Source of the DNA: Owenia fusiformis
Lineage: Eukaryota; Annelida; Polychaeta; Sabellida; Oweniidae
Direction of reading: 5' to 3'
Assembly (NCBI GenBank): GCA_903813345.2
Contig: CAIIXF020000011.1
Span: forward strand, 8,902,842 to 8,966,841
Length of the DNA stretch: 64,000 nt
A program made the translations under genes and the position numbers. The notes under the pieces were generated by a model. It ran no database searches. It had not been told where the DNA came from and saw nothing but the letters and a program-made list of their open reading frames with translations. Below are positions 50,050 to 62,628 of the stretch, one piece after another. How positions within the stretch are numbered: position 1 is the stretch's first letter; the number at the start of each line of letters is the position of its first letter.

Positions 50050-50450
50050 TAAGCATTAACATTAGAATCTGTTAGCATTATTCAGTATTAGCATCTGTTA
50101 GCATTAGCATATGTTAGCAAATACCATTCGCATCTGTTAGCATAATCATCTGTTAGCATTAGTTAGCATTAGCATCTGATAGCATTAGCATAAGCATCAA
50201 TTAACATTAGCATCCTTGGGCATAAGCATCTGTTAGCATTATCATTGGCATCTGTGAGCATTAGCATATGTTAGAATTACCATAAGCATATTTTGCCATT
50301 AGCATCAGTTAACATTAGCATTAGCAGCATTATTTAGCATTAACATCTGTTAGCATTAGTTGGCAGCATATGTTAGCTTCAGTTAGCGTTAGCATTGCCA
50401 TCAGCATCTTTTAGCATATGTTATATTAGCATTTATTAGCATACTTTGCA
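50050..50450 (+). repeat. Imperfect TTAGCA-based minisatellite
   Basis: Dozens of TTAGCATTAGCATCTG-like words with variable spacing across ~400 bp. Low-complexity tandem origin. Confidence 0.9.
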
Positions 50451-51843
50451 TAAGGCAAAGTTACTCTGTGGTTTAATCAACATTACCTTGGTTTAATCAA
50501 CAATTCCATTGAACTTGGGTTGAATAAATCACAGTGGAGGAGAAAGAGACCGTGGTTTAAATTATTATAAAATATAAGAGCTTGTTCAATTCTGGAGGTT
50601 GATTCAAGTCTTATTGTTACAACTTGCTACATATTTTGACATATACATGAAATACCCATTCGACCATTAGCATTCAATCCAGAGGGCCACGTTTCCTTAA
50701 AAATGAGGTGGTAACACTGCTGCCAGTCTTGACTACAATGTCTCAAAACACTGCCACCTATATACATGGAGCTATCTACTGTACAAATTATAACATTGAT
50801 GGATGCTGGGGATATACAGATCTACATGCTATTTGAAAGAAGAAAAATATAGAATATATTTCAAAGAACTATCCCGAGTGCCACAAATCACGCCTACCCA
50901 TTGACAACGTACAGTGACAAAATATAGTGTCATACACTTTAGATGTACGTTGTTAATATTCACCGTTTAGAAGCAAAGACAATGATGTAGGTTTGATGTA
51001 GGTTTTAAAAAAAATATCTGAGGAATTCATTAATCATTTCATGTTTGATTTCGTGTGTATTCATTTGGGGAGACATGTAACTTTCTAATAACGTTAAAAG
51101 ATTTTCGAACGGTGCTTGACCTTTTCGTTGTTAATCATATGTTACCCATATAAATTGGTCGGTTGGAAAATGTTTTTACACATTTCCTTTGATCATTTCC
51201 TCCCCTGTCGTCTGAAAGTGACGAATATTTTTATGAGAATATGTTTTTCTAAACTACACAATTATGGTCGGTTGAAGATTTAATAAATATTAACGTTAGC
51301 TATAATCTAAAAAATCATAAATGTACGTTGTCAATTCGAATGTACGTTGACCCATTGAACTTACTCAATTCACAATTAACCCTAATGCAGGAAACGTATT
51401 TTTCATAACACTAACGGGCGGAGGGCTCAGATGCATTTAAAACTGAATAATTGCAATATTACTTCAATTTGAATACTTGAACATTTTCGTTAAAAATCAC
51501 ATGTTACTCATAAAAACTTTATTGCATTTTGTAATTAAATCATTGCATTGTTTCATATTATATCCCATGAATTTCAATTACGGGGACAACGTACAGTGCA
51601 TTTACTGCATTTAAAGATTACTGGGTTTTAAGTCCACCGTCAAGAATCATGGAAATCATCAAATCACTTCTAACGAAAAAAGGTACCCATAATAATTATC
51701 GCTTCAAGTGAATATTTCTCCGAGGACCCCTTTACATTATCAGTAGAGGTATTATGAAACTCGTTTCATCGACTCGCATACTGATATAGGGGTGTTTTAA
51801 ATACAAATGCAAGCTACATTTTCTCCTTCGATCACCATACTAT
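50451..51843. other. Non-coding stretch
   Basis: No gene. ACGTACA/TGTACGTTG words recur (near 50,905, 50,945, 51,325, 51,345 and 51,590), possibly a decayed dispersed repeat. Confidence 0.4.
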
Positions 51844-52062
51844 TTGTGTATAATGTTCCCTGAGAAGTCATTACCATGGTCACGCATCCGGCGTATACAT
51901 GATCGTTACAATAGTTGTTCCTCTCAATTTAGGGGAGAACATACACTGGTCAAATATAAACAAAATGTGTTCTCAGAATGTGTCAGGAAGTGGATATTTG
52001 TCAATGGAATGACAAAGGAATGGGTTCAAACTGGGCCCAATGTCCACAGCTACAATTCGTAG
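51844..52062 (+). CDS. Hypothetical 72-aa ORF
   Basis: ATG at 51844 (MCIMFPEKSLPWSRIRRIHD...) to a TAG at 52060-52062, with mixed composition and several Trp, Cys and Arg residues. This is somewhat unlike random AT-rich ORFs. No domain was recognised. It could be a single exon or chance. Confidence 0.15.
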   Translation: MCIMFPEKSLPWSRIRRIHDRYNSCSSQFRGEHTLVKYKQNVFSECVRKWIFVNGMTKEWVQTGPNVHSYNS

Positions 52063-53500
52063 TAAAATCACTTTGTATGCTGAAAAGTGAAAATGCTACT
52101 TCGGAAAAAACTGACTTAGAGGTTCATTTAATGTGAAAAACTGACTTACAGGTTCATTTAATGTGACATTACATAATGCATTGTGTGCAGTAATTAAACG
52201 ACGCAATAAATTCATTCAGAAGGTATGTGTTGCACTAATGAGCTGAGAATTCAGATACAGCGGATCATCGGGAAGTATTGTGAACAAATAAGCAGTAATG
52301 AAGCAATGAAACAAGAGTGTCAATTAAGACATGCATGTAAACAAACGTACTGTACCTATAGATACTAATCATGAAGTAAAAGATGTATATTTGGATCTCA
52401 GTGCAAATAGAACATAGGCTTCGAATGTTTGATCAACGTTCCCTCTGGTAGGTGATGGAGACATGTGCATATTTATTGAGATCATCAAACAAATGCGGAT
52501 GAAATCCATCACTCGTTGTTACTTTACTTGAAATTGAGCTCAAGGTCCAACATATAAAAACGCATATTTTGTACTCTTACAAATCAATGTTTTACTTGTT
52601 TATTTATCGTCTTCCAGCATTACCTTTTAACAGATTCTCTCTTTTTGTATGTCATTATGTTTTCTTTAACTTTGATACACTTGTTTAGAAGATCGGTTTC
52701 AATTTTAAAGTCAAGTGCCAACCTCATATTATGAAATTGACGGGGGTAAGTAATGTCACTAATTCTCTATATGTGTGAATATTATATCATGTTGCCGTGT
52801 TGCATGAAAACGTCCAAAGAAAGAACAATGTACAATATATGGCTGTCGTCCAAATTATTTACTCATATAACTACCATAGCTAGTCGTCACCACAATTGTC
52901 TCAGTTTGTCATAAAAAGATGAAACTATGATATTATATTGGTCTCAAAAAACATTGCGTTCGTATTAAATACTGTCTACTCTTGTATATTTAGAATTTTA
53001 ATTTTGTCTAGAGTCCACTTAACAAGTACGATTCATAAAATTAGCATGTAGGCATTTTTCCATTTCAAGCTAATATTTGCTTCAGTATCGTATCGAATGT
53101 TCCATTTCTTCACGCATTTGTAACTAATATTAGTTGGCGAGATCTAATCTCAAATAGATGATGTACTGGAATGTTTGATGACCAACCTGTAAAGAGAATG
53201 TTATATAAATTTGCACAACTTGTACCAACTTATTTGTTCAGCATATTTTATAATCAAGAATATACAGTATTAGTGATTTATTTATAATTTGTCGATGGTT
53301 GTGATTCAATCTTTAGAATTAGATGATGGTGAGACTTACGCCAACCGTACTTGTAATATGTTGGCAATATATTTTGTTTCTTTTGGAAGTGATGCAAAAT
53401 GTGGCAGCGTATTGGACAAATAATCATTACATTCAGACACCTGACATTTTATTCTTATCCTTAACTCGAGAAGATTTTTTTTATTGTTGTTTTAATTTTT
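52063..53500. other. Upstream region of the 53.6-kb gene
   Basis: No exon identified. The gene's 5' non-coding exon or exons must lie here or further left if the acceptor at 53538 is used. Confidence 0.4.
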
Positions 53501-53538
53501 TCTTCTTTCTGATAAATGGTGTTATTGTACATTTTCAG
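53500..53538 (+). other. 3' splice site
   Basis: A T-rich tract (from ~53470) ends in TTTTCAG at 53538, followed by 33 nt of 5' UTR and the ATG. This decides the start of paralogue A. Confidence 0.7.
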
Positions 53539-53571
53539 CTGACGCATACCTCGCTAATACATTATCATAAT

Positions 53572-55437
53572 ATGCCTAAGTTACCCGGGAAGGATGCCAT
53601 CATACAATCCGACAAAGTCGACGAGGCGCAAAGGAAGAACAAGCTAGAGCTATTTTACTTAGAAACCAAACTAAAATCACTGGATACCGAATCCCTAACG
53701 GCAAGGCATGGAGTGACTAAAATGAGCAAACAGCTACATAAGACAATGGTTGGTGTTAAAAGAACAACTGGGACCAGTATAGAGGGAAAACCCCCAAGGA
53801 ATGCTAAAGACAACACGCATCTGAAAAGTGATTATTTCCGTTATCGTCCTACTGAAAAACGGCTTACAAAGTGGAAGACAACGGAGAAGCAGCTGGAGAA
53901 GATAATGAAGCGTGAGAATCAGCATCTTAAAGATACATCGAGGAGCTCATTGGCAAATCTTATTTCTGTTGTAAGCATGATCCAAGATCAAGACAAAGAG
54001 AAAGAGAATCACGAAACGTTCCATGAACTGTCGTTAAGGGTAACTAAAATGATGAAAGATAGGCAGAGCAGCACTGGCTCTTCATTTAGTAGCATAGATA
54101 TAGACGGTTATATTCTTGAAAGTGCTCCAACTCAAATATCATTATTTCAAACTCCAGAAAATATTCCAGCAAAATCTATGGACGGGAAAAACAGGTGTAG
54201 AAAAGAATCTATTAAACAATGGGAACGCACGCTTTTTGACTCGTATAGCTCAAGCGTTACAAATACTACTCATCGAACAAATTCTAACAGTAGCCCTACG
54301 GAATCATTGATTGAGCATTCAACACAGGACTCTAGCAAAAGAGCCATGGCGAAATCACCAACATCTTACTCATTGAGGCCACACTCATCTTACTCCCGTT
54401 CCATCAAATGTCAGGACAAACCAGTGCAACAAAAGAAACGGCCAAAATCCTCAATGGCCAAATGTAACTCCACCTTCAAAAAGGATAATGGTGAATCAAA
54501 GCAGGTCTTCCACGATGAGACGCAGATTATGCAATCAAGGAAATCACCTCATCGTCTTATTATCATAAATTCTACTGACGAAGTATTTGATGACGAAGCT
54601 GCTGTCCATGCATGTTACAGAAACCTCCTTGATGATACTAATAATGAAGGTAGTATAGATTATTCTGATTCCCATAGTGCTCAGCGGGATAACGGTACAA
54701 CTGGAGGTGACTTAACGTCAGACAAGAAATTGAGGAACGATAACTACATTGATCAGAACTATGAAATTGCAAATTCTAAAAAGGTGAAACAAAACTCTGA
54801 AACACCATCCCAAAAGTATAACTGCGACTTGAACACTTCCCAAAGTCAAAAGTCAATCACAAATTTCACTCAACCGAAACAAACATGCGAAAGTGAAAAT
54901 ATTGTGATAAATAAAATAATAGACCAAACTAATATTTCAGACCAAATAAAATCATCTTTATCAACCACCAAAACGAGACCGAGATGGGCCAAGGCCGTCG
55001 ACTCAGCCTTTCATAATGCAAAGGAAAATAAAATACAAGAGGCAAACAATACCCCTGGTTGGGGTTCACTGTTCAAAGGAATGTTTACTTCAAAACCGAA
55101 ACAACTTTCCTTCTCACAATTGGCCAAACTCGATGACTCTGACGAAGAGGGAGACAAAGACACAAAAAAGCCTAATTTAGAAAACATGAGTCAGGAGCAC
55201 GGAGTGTCCCGTTGGAAACGAGATTTGATGAAAGAAGCCCCGCCTCTGATGAGACTGAATACAAAGGTTCAGTTGTCAACTTCTAAGGCAGCCATGAAAC
55301 GTGAACTTGACAAAATGGTAGATGATAATGAAGATGACGTTAAGACAATTAGCCTTCGTAGACGGACAACATTAAAAGCAAAAATGACGTCATTTGTAGC
55401 ATTGTTAAAATGGCAAAGTGGGAAAGGAATAAGATGA
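53572..55437 (+). CDS. Uncharacterised 621-aa low-complexity protein, paralogue A
   Basis: I do not recognise the family. The frame is open further upstream, to 53323, but that extension is hydrophobic and AT-rich. It ends in a polypyrimidine tract plus ATTTTCAG (53531-53538), so I place an acceptor there and start at ATG 53572 (A at -3). The protein is hydrophilic, rich in K, S, T, N and D, with no signal peptide or membrane span, so nuclear or cytoplasmic. Features: a helical start (~15-37, QRKNKLELFYLETKLKSL), LTARHGVTK at 42-50, TTG at 65-67, a charged helix at ~105-125, a long Ser/Thr-rich middle, then PRWAKAVDSA (Trp472), GWGSLFKGMF (Trp497), acidic LDDSDEEGD (Asp521 onward) and a basic C-terminus. 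It shares motifs with the gene at 62,629. Either the gene ends at this stop, or a donor near it (for example GCG|GTGATG after 55440) leads to further exons. A TA-flanked transposon starts 104 bp after the stop. Confidence 0.8.
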   Translation: MPKLPGKDAIIQSDKVDEAQRKNKLELFYLETKLKSLDTESLTARHGVTKMSKQLHKTMVGVKRTTGTSIEGKPPRNAKDNTHLKSDYFRYRPTEKRLTKWKTTEKQLEKIMKRENQHLKDTSRSSLANLISVVSMIQDQDKEKENHETFHELSLRVTKMMKDRQSSTGSSFSSIDIDGYILESAPTQISLFQTPENIPAKSMDGKNRCRKESIKQWERTLFDSYSSSVTNTTHRTNSNSSPTESLIEHSTQDSSKRAMAKSPTSYSLRPHSSYSRSIKCQDKPVQQKKRPKSSMAKCNSTFKKDNGESKQVFHDETQIMQSRKSPHRLIIINSTDEVFDDEAAVHACYRNLLDDTNNEGSIDYSDSHSAQRDNGTTGGDLTSDKKLRNDNYIDQNYEIANSKKVKQNSETPSQKYNCDLNTSQSQKSITNFTQPKQTCESENIVINKIIDQTNISDQIKSSLSTTKTRPRWAKAVDSAFHNAKENKIQEANNTPGWGSLFKGMFTSKPKQLSFSQLAKLDDSDEEGDKDTKKPNLENMSQEHGVSRWKRDLMKEAPPLMRLNTKVQLSTSKAAMKRELDKMVDDNEDDVKTISLRRRTTLKAKMTSFVALLKWQSGKGIR

Positions 55438-56809
55438 TAGCGGTGATGGTAGCGGTAACCAAACACGGTCAACAGACAATGTGTAATTGATTTAATCGTC
55501 GATTTAGAAAGGACATTTAGAAACTATAATTGCAATATTTAGTGTGTGCCAAATTGCTTTCTAAGTGGCTTAGTTAGGCTAAACCTATGTTGTGGTAGCT
55601 TACTATGAATTGACCCATAGTCATTTTAGATTGATCTATTATCTATTCATTTTTACTTGTCTGCAGTCAAAAAAGTGACACGAAAGGGCTAAACGGCTTG
55701 CACCAAGGTGCGACCGTCAAAAAGATGAGTTTGAAAAATATACATTTTTTTAAATAATACTTGTAAGTATACAAAATAAGATGCAAATTTGATATTAATG
55801 TGTAATGATAGTCCGTTCGGATGTGGTAATTTTATGAAAAACAATTATGGTAAAAAATTGGATATTTATGACCTTAAAATGCGATTTCTATTAAAAAGTT
55901 ACTGTTGTCAAGGATATTATTCCTATTTTATATAGTCAGTGTTTTTTAAATATACCAATAACCATTTCATTAGTTTTTGACAAAGTAAATAATTATAGGG
56001 CTCACACAAGGATCAACTTTGTTCATAGCATTTTCATATAAGTGATGTTTTGAAAAAATACAAAGGTAAACTCAATTTTATTTTTTATTTGTTGAAGAAA
56101 AAACAATTATATGTTTGTTTTCTTGTTTCGACTGAAAAATCTCAATTCATCGCCCTTGCTTCGCAAGCAGGAGAGTCTACACCAGTACGAAAAAGTCTTC
56201 AAAAAGTTGATCCTTGTGTGAGCCCTACAATTATTTACTTTGTCAAAAACATATATAATGGTTATTCGGATATATAAAAAATAGGAATAGTATCATTGAC
56301 TTTTGATTTTGAATAAAAAAGTATTACGAGCATATAGTGCATCACTTAGTTTATAGCTTGCAGACAGTGATCTAAGAGGCATCATCTTGTAGTAATGGGT
56401 GTGATAGTGATGAGACGGGAATTGATTTTATTAATGCAAGTTTTGACAATCCTAGTATTGATGGTTTATCTTACGGACGTCATATTAAAAGATACCAATT
56501 TGCATTACATCAACATCAAAGAAGTTTGATTTGTTCACAGATACGTGTCAGAGTGATACCTGTAGCAGTTGCACTAGATTGATATACAACAAGATATGTG
56601 TGAGCATATATTGCAACATTTACTTAAGAGTTATAATTTTACTAAATCTGATGGAACATTAGATAATTTAAGTCTATCTCTTTTGGTTTATTCAATTTGA
56701 ATAGTACTTTTGCAATAAAGATACCTTAGTTTTGAAACATTAGCAGCAATTTCATTTCAAAAAGATCAGTTTTCAACTTCGTACTATGTTTTGTTCATAA
56801 AATGTGTAT

Positions 56810-57480
56810 TCAACACAGGTCAAAAGTCAGGGTAATTTCAAGTTTAAAATATCAATATCTTGGATAGTTGGCATTTTAAGACATTTTGCCGATGGTGTGA
56901 CCCTTCACAACCGATGATTATGTGACCTGAGGTAAAGATCAACTGAATGGGTGTAGGTAATTTCAAGGTCAATATCTAGCAATTTGGTGTTTTAAGGCAA
57001 TTGAGAACAATTCTGACCCTTGACAACCGATTATTAGGTGACCTGTTGTCAGGGTCAAGGTCTATAGGTCAAGATCATTTCGAGGTCATCAATATCTAAA
57101 TATTTGGCGTTTTGTGAATCATGAATGTGTGACCTGAGGTCAAGGTTATTTCAAGGTCAAATATCAGTATCTAAGTATTTGGTGTATTAAGGCCCTGGTA
57201 TCTGCTGTTGCCCCTAGCGACTCATGATAGGGTGACTTCCAAGGTCAATATCTAGCAATTAGGAGTTTAAAGGCAATTGAGAACAATTGTGACCTTTGGA
57301 GACCAATGATTAGGTGACCTGGTTTCAAGGTCATTTCAAGGTCAATATCTAAGTTGTTGGCAAATGTGGGGCTACAGTCCTATTTAATGACCACTGATAA
57401 AATGACCAGAGATCTATAAGTCAATGTTTATGGATCAAGATCATTTCAAGGTCATAGCTCAATATCTAATTAGTATTTGG
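56810..57480 (+). repeat. Decayed tandem repeat dense in AGGTCA half-sites
   Basis: Units of roughly 90-120 bp contain GTGACCTG, TTTCAAGGTCAATATCTA and TTTGGCGTTTTAAGGC. At least ten AGGTCA/TGACCT half-sites occur, many as TCAAGGTCA, the extended site bound by monomeric nuclear receptors of the SF-1/ERR type. Binding is inference. Confidence 0.7.
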
Positions 57481-58491
57481 CGTTTTGGGGCTGAACGTGT
57501 TTTTGTGAAAACAATATGATTTTTCTTATGTAAAGTCCCTGTGATAAAAATGATATCATCCAACTTCTTCACTTGAAAAGAAAAAAACATCATGAATCCC
57601 CCTCAACCTTTATTTTTCAACTTATTTTTTATGATTTTATTCTGGTTTGATTACTTGACAACTTAATGATACACTACATGATTTTACTACTATATGTACG
57701 GGTATAAGCATCAAATGTGGTGCCACCTGTTATTAATAACATTCGTAATAATGCTTGAATGTATCAAAAAATTGAAATTGAAAATATAAATATTTGAAAA
57801 TATATCTGAAATATTATTGATAAGATCCCCACCTTGTCACTTTTTGAAAAATATTAGGCTTATTTTCTAAAGTATTTTTTCTTAATTCGAATATATCAAA
57901 AGTTAATGAATTAACAAATTCTGAAAAGGGGACGGGTATTGAAATGCGATAAAGTTAAAAACCATAAGTTCCGTGTTATTTTCCATTGGAAAAACTCAAA
58001 CTTTCCATTGTTTTCAACATAATTGTGGTCATTGAAAATTAATATCTCCAAAACTAGACTTTCATTACAATTCTACTAATGAAAAAGTTTTAGATCACTT
58101 GTTGAATAATATTTTCATGCAATTCAAATAAAAAAGAAGAACCTAGGTTGAGTAAATAATTTCAAAAAATGTTGAGAAGGGTTCCCCATTCATAGTTTTT
58201 TAGATTGTTTGAATGATATTTTTATAATCATTGAGAATTGAATTTTCTTGAAAGATAACATATTGTGTTTTTGAGAAATGTCATATTTATATTGAGAAAG
58301 TAGTCATGGTAAAATATATGACGATCAGATATCACTTGCCATACTATACCTGGTCCTTTGCCAATTTGAAGTGAATTGTAAAATCATATCGGAAGAGAGG
58401 ACATCCAAATATGAGGTCATTAGTTTAATGACTGCAATCAGTAATCAACAGCCACGAGAGTTACTTTCTCTAGTAATTCTGAATTGGATCA

Positions 58492-58525
58492 GTATTGTAT
58501 TGTATTGTATTGTATTGTATTGTAT
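58492..58525 (+). repeat. (ATTGT)n microsatellite
   Basis: Six to seven ATTGT units in the core of the transposon. Confidence 0.95.
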
Positions 58526-59737
58526 AATATGACCATTTAATTCACACTAGTGTCTTCATATGCCTGGACTAAAAAATCCCGAATTTGTTTGGGTGAAATA
58601 ACCAAATGTGACCAATAATATGAGTATATTTGAGTATTGTCTCTTCACTTTCCAGTCAAAAATGTAAGATTTAAAAATATTTTTACAAATAATTGCAGTA
58701 AAACATGCAAAATATAATGCACATTGGTTATTGAAATGTAAAGATAGTCCATGAGGGTATGGTTATATTATTAAAAACAATTATGGTAAAAATTGGGTAT
58801 TTCTAACCATATAATGCTTTTTATTCCAAGTTCAAAGACATTCTTCCTATTTTACCTCTGAAATGATTTTCATACCACCGAATAACCATTATATCAGTTT
58901 CTGGCAAAGTAAATAAGTGTAGGGCTTACACAAGGATCAACGTTTTTTAAGACTGTTTATGTACTTGTATATCCCCTGCCGTTCTAAGAGGAAGAGCAAT
59001 GAATTGCGATTTTCAGTCAAAACAATGAAATAAACACAATCTGTTTATTTTGTTAAACATTTAACAAATAAAATTGTGTTTAACCTTATATTTTTTCAAA
59101 ACATCACTAAATATGAAAATATTGCAAATAAAGTTGATCCTTGTGTGAGCCCTATATTTATTTACTTTGCCAAAAATGAATATAATGGTAATCAAAATAT
59201 TTTGAAAACATTGAATAGGTGAAATAGGAATATTATCATTAACAACCATGACTTTTGAATAAATATGGTATTTTCAGGTCAGAAATATATAATTCTTCAC
59301 AATTATTGTTTTTTATAAAAATGGCCACACGCAAATGGACTATCATACTTATCAATATCAAATTTGCCTCCTTTATTGTATACCCATTGCTATTATTTGA
59401 AAAAAAAAATTTTTTATCAAACTCATCTTTTTGATGGTTGCACCTTGGTGCAAGCCGTTTAGCCCTTTCGTGTCACCTTTTTGAGTGCAGACAAGTAAAA
59501 ATGAATAGTTGATGGACCAATCTATAATGATAATGGGTCACTTCATAGTAAGCTACCACAACATAGGTTTTTGTGATTTTCTGGGGTTTTGGCACACACT
59601 AATTAGCTAGATCCTAAGGCAGAATCAGATCTATAGGGAGTGACAAAATTGCAAGCAACACGTAAAGTTGACATACCAATTTATTCCTTACAATCTTAAA
59701 TCCTTAAAATGCATGCATTTTATTATGTTTGAAGTGA

Positions 59738-60400
59738 ATATTCTAACCAGTATGTATCAATGCATATTCTCACCAGCAATATTCTCACCAATGTGTATAA
59801 TCAGTAATATATATTCTCGCCAGTGTGCATGTATCCTCGGCGATATATATTGTCACCAGTGTGTATCTCTAGCAAAATATATTCTCACCAGTGTGTAAAA
59901 TCAGCAACATACAATCATACCTGTGTAAAACCTCTGCAATATATATTCTCACCAGTGTGAACCTTCGATATATATTCTCACTCGTGTGTATTTTAACCAA
60001 TACTTATTCTCACCAGCGTGTATAATCAGCAATATATATTCTCATCTGTAATATATATTCTTACCAGTAAGCATCCTCGGCAATACATATTCTCACCAGT
60101 ATGCATCCTTATGTGTATTCTCATAAATACATATTCTCACCTGTAGAAAATCTAGTCTGCATTACATATTCTCAATAGTGTGTATCTGTATCAGTTCAAA
60201 ATTTCACCAGTGTGTATCTTCAGCAATATACATTCTCACCAGGATGTATCCTCAGCAATACATATTCTCACCAGTGTGCTGTATCCTCGGCGATAAATAT
60301 TCTCATTAGTGTGTATAATTAGCAATATATATATTCGCACCTGTGTAAAACTTATGCAATATATATTCCTACCAATGTGTATCTTGAGCAATGCACATGG
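59738..60400 (+). repeat. Imperfect ~30-40-bp minisatellite
   Basis: The core ATATATTCTCACCAGTGTGTAT plus a variable CCTCAGCA or AATCAGCA linker is repeated about 18 times with many indels. The ORF at 59668-59898 is a by-product. Confidence 0.9.
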
Positions 60401-62040
60401 GTAACACTTAACAAATGTAAACCTACCTCTATATTGCGAAAATCCGTTGGATGAAGTTCCGACAAATCACTCGACAAGCAACTTATAATGAATACTTGAG
60501 GATGGTACAAGCATGGGTGGGGCACTTAGTATCTACTTTCATTCTTCAAGAACTCAGGTAAAGAAGAAACGGATAGGACATGAAAGTAAACAGAAGGCAA
60601 ATAGAACTCGGATGGCATATTAGTTTTTATGCCATAATATTTTGAATCTCAAGGGTAGAAACGCAAATAAGAATACAAATCAAATACAGTATCACTGGCG
60701 CTCTTGTTTATGGGCGGTTGGGCCTGGTGAAACCTGAACATGGCTGATATAACATTTAACCAAATATTCGTTTAAACGTGCCAAATATTGATAAAACGTT
60801 CCGATTTCCTCCTGAAATCAAATGTTTTCCTGTAATGTATACCCTAGTATAAACGAAATTTGTCGTTTGTGGATTGAAAAGAACCGTGGCTATAAAGCTT
60901 TTGAATAGATGGCAATGTGTACTTAATCATCAGAGAAAATGAAGCACTCAAATAGTGACCAAATGTCGTGGCTGATTGAATCAAACGTTCTTCTGCAAGA
61001 ACTTTATTGGAAGCTAGTTCTGATCTAAGTTATTGAAAACGGTGCAGACGTCCAACACACCGAAAGATGGTTTTATTTCCTTTATTTTATGATATTTTAA
61101 ATATTTCTTGGCGCCGTGGGATATTTGATCTGCTCTAGTACTGTATAAGCTCCGGCGTTTTACCAAGTAATACTTTGTATGAGGAACGTCATAATAAGGA
61201 ATCTTGGTGGGTTTCTGGAAATAATTTTTTGTTTGTTTTAATTATTAGTTTTATAACTAGAAGATTAGACTAAAATATCTAGTTCAAGTGTGTCCACCCT
61301 GTCTCGACCAGAGCAGATTTTTAGGGATAACGACTTTGGCGATATAGTCCTGGGGATATAGTATTTAAAGGAACAATGCATAGATACACTTACAAGACAG
61401 GGTCGATTCACCATGAGATCGAATTTCGTATTTATCTGTAAATATGATTACTCCACAGGTCATACCAAACAAACATAACACAATGAAACCAATCGCTAAA
61501 AAGTGTCAAAAGTGTCAAAAAGCATTATTGTCAAGGTCGTTAACATTCCTCTGAATAGACTTGCGTTTTAAGGCAGACAAATGTTTCGTAGACCTGAATT
61601 AACATTTATTTAGTTTAACGTTGAAAGGAACAATAGATTATTTAGATTACTTTCAAAATGGTATAGTGCCAGGGCAGTGTAAACATTTGTTTATTAAACT
61701 GTTACAACTGTTCTCAATACCAACTTATTGATTCATTTAAAGCGCTCGATCTTTGTTGCACTAATAGTGTAAGAAACACCTGATTGCAGTTACCAGGGAA
61801 GCACCTTCAGAGGAACTGGTGAGGTAAATTAATTTTAACAAATAGATGCATTTTCTTCTGTATTGATAAAAAGTTATGGAACACTAAACTAAATTCATTT
61901 TTATTCTAACTATTCATACCATATCATAATTGCAGTATACATATGTGTTTTAAGTGTTTTCCACATGCCCTCTCTACAAGCTATTAGTAAAATAGGCGTT
62001 TCGTACATATTAATGAAGAAATAAAAATCTACAAAACATC
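60401..62040. other. Non-coding stretch
   Basis: No supported feature before the putative promoter of paralogue B. Confidence 0.45.
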
Positions 62041-62066
62041 AATTTTGATTTATGATGAGGAGGAGG

Positions 62067-62110
62067 TAGTATATAACATTAAATGGCGGCGGTTGGAGGA
62101 ATTACGAGCG
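62067..62110 (+). promoter_or_regulatory. Candidate promoter of paralogue B
   Basis: A TATATAA word (62070-62076) is followed by AAATGGCGGCGG (62081-62092), a YY1-type motif usually found at or just after the transcription start. Local CpG is raised. The predicted 5' UTR intron would end at the acceptor at 62487. Confidence 0.4.
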
Positions 62111-62477
62111 GCTGATAGTGTACAACGTCAGAGGCAATCTCTTTATTACCATTACTACAATTCGAATTTTATTTTCTAAAAAGAGAACTGGAATCTGATC
62201 AAATGAGTTTGTGAAGGATTGCAGAAATGTCCAAATTCATATCAAGGGCATGATATGACATGTATGAATGGATGAGAGCAGAATACATTGCGCCGATGTT
62301 TCTTGAAACGTAACTCTCATCTCTTTTATCCCTTTTGGGAAAATTTCCCTTATAACGATGTAAAAATGTTAGAGCACATTCAAATAAATAATATTTATAG
62401 TAAATTGATACAAATACCCTATAATTATGACCGGTGTATGTTAATTATTGAAATAATTGATTTTAATAAACATGTAT

Positions 62478-62487
62478 TTTATTCCAG
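62478..62487 (+). other. 3' splice site of paralogue B
   Basis: TTTTATTCCAG ends at 62487 and is followed by a 141-nt leader before the main ATG. The leader contains a 26-codon upstream ORF (62526-62606, MAKLKYTDNVSEIF...), which may reduce translation of the main frame. Confidence 0.5.
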
Positions 62488-62628
62488 GTCACAACAATCT
62501 ATTGATTTCGAACATCATAGTACACATGGCGAAACTAAAATACACAGACAATGTCTCTGAGATCTTTAATCCACTACCGATTTCACGCTTATGGAGTTTA
62601 GTTTGACAATGCATGCCACAGCATAAAC

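Larger units (their letters stand above)
55542..59599. mobile_element. 4.06-kb fold-back transposon with ~570-bp inverted ends
   Basis: TA flanks (55540-55541, 59600-59601) and inverted ends GTGTGTGCCAAA / TTTGGCACACAC. Arms to about 56110 and from about 59040 share CTATGTTGTGGTAGCTTACT, GGGCTAAACGGCTTGCACCA and CTCACACAAGGATCAACTTT. Each arm is itself followed, on its inner side, by an opposite-facing copy of part of the same sequence (56130-56330 and 58735-59035), so each end can fold alone. The core carries AGGTCA-rich repeats. No transposase was recognised. Short ORFs (56050, 59061) are by-products. Confidence 0.85.

Noticed and set aside
53323-53571. N-terminal extension of the 53.6-kb ORF
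   Set aside because: Hydrophobic, AT-rich and ending in a textbook polypyrimidine-CAG acceptor. Read as intron rather than coding.
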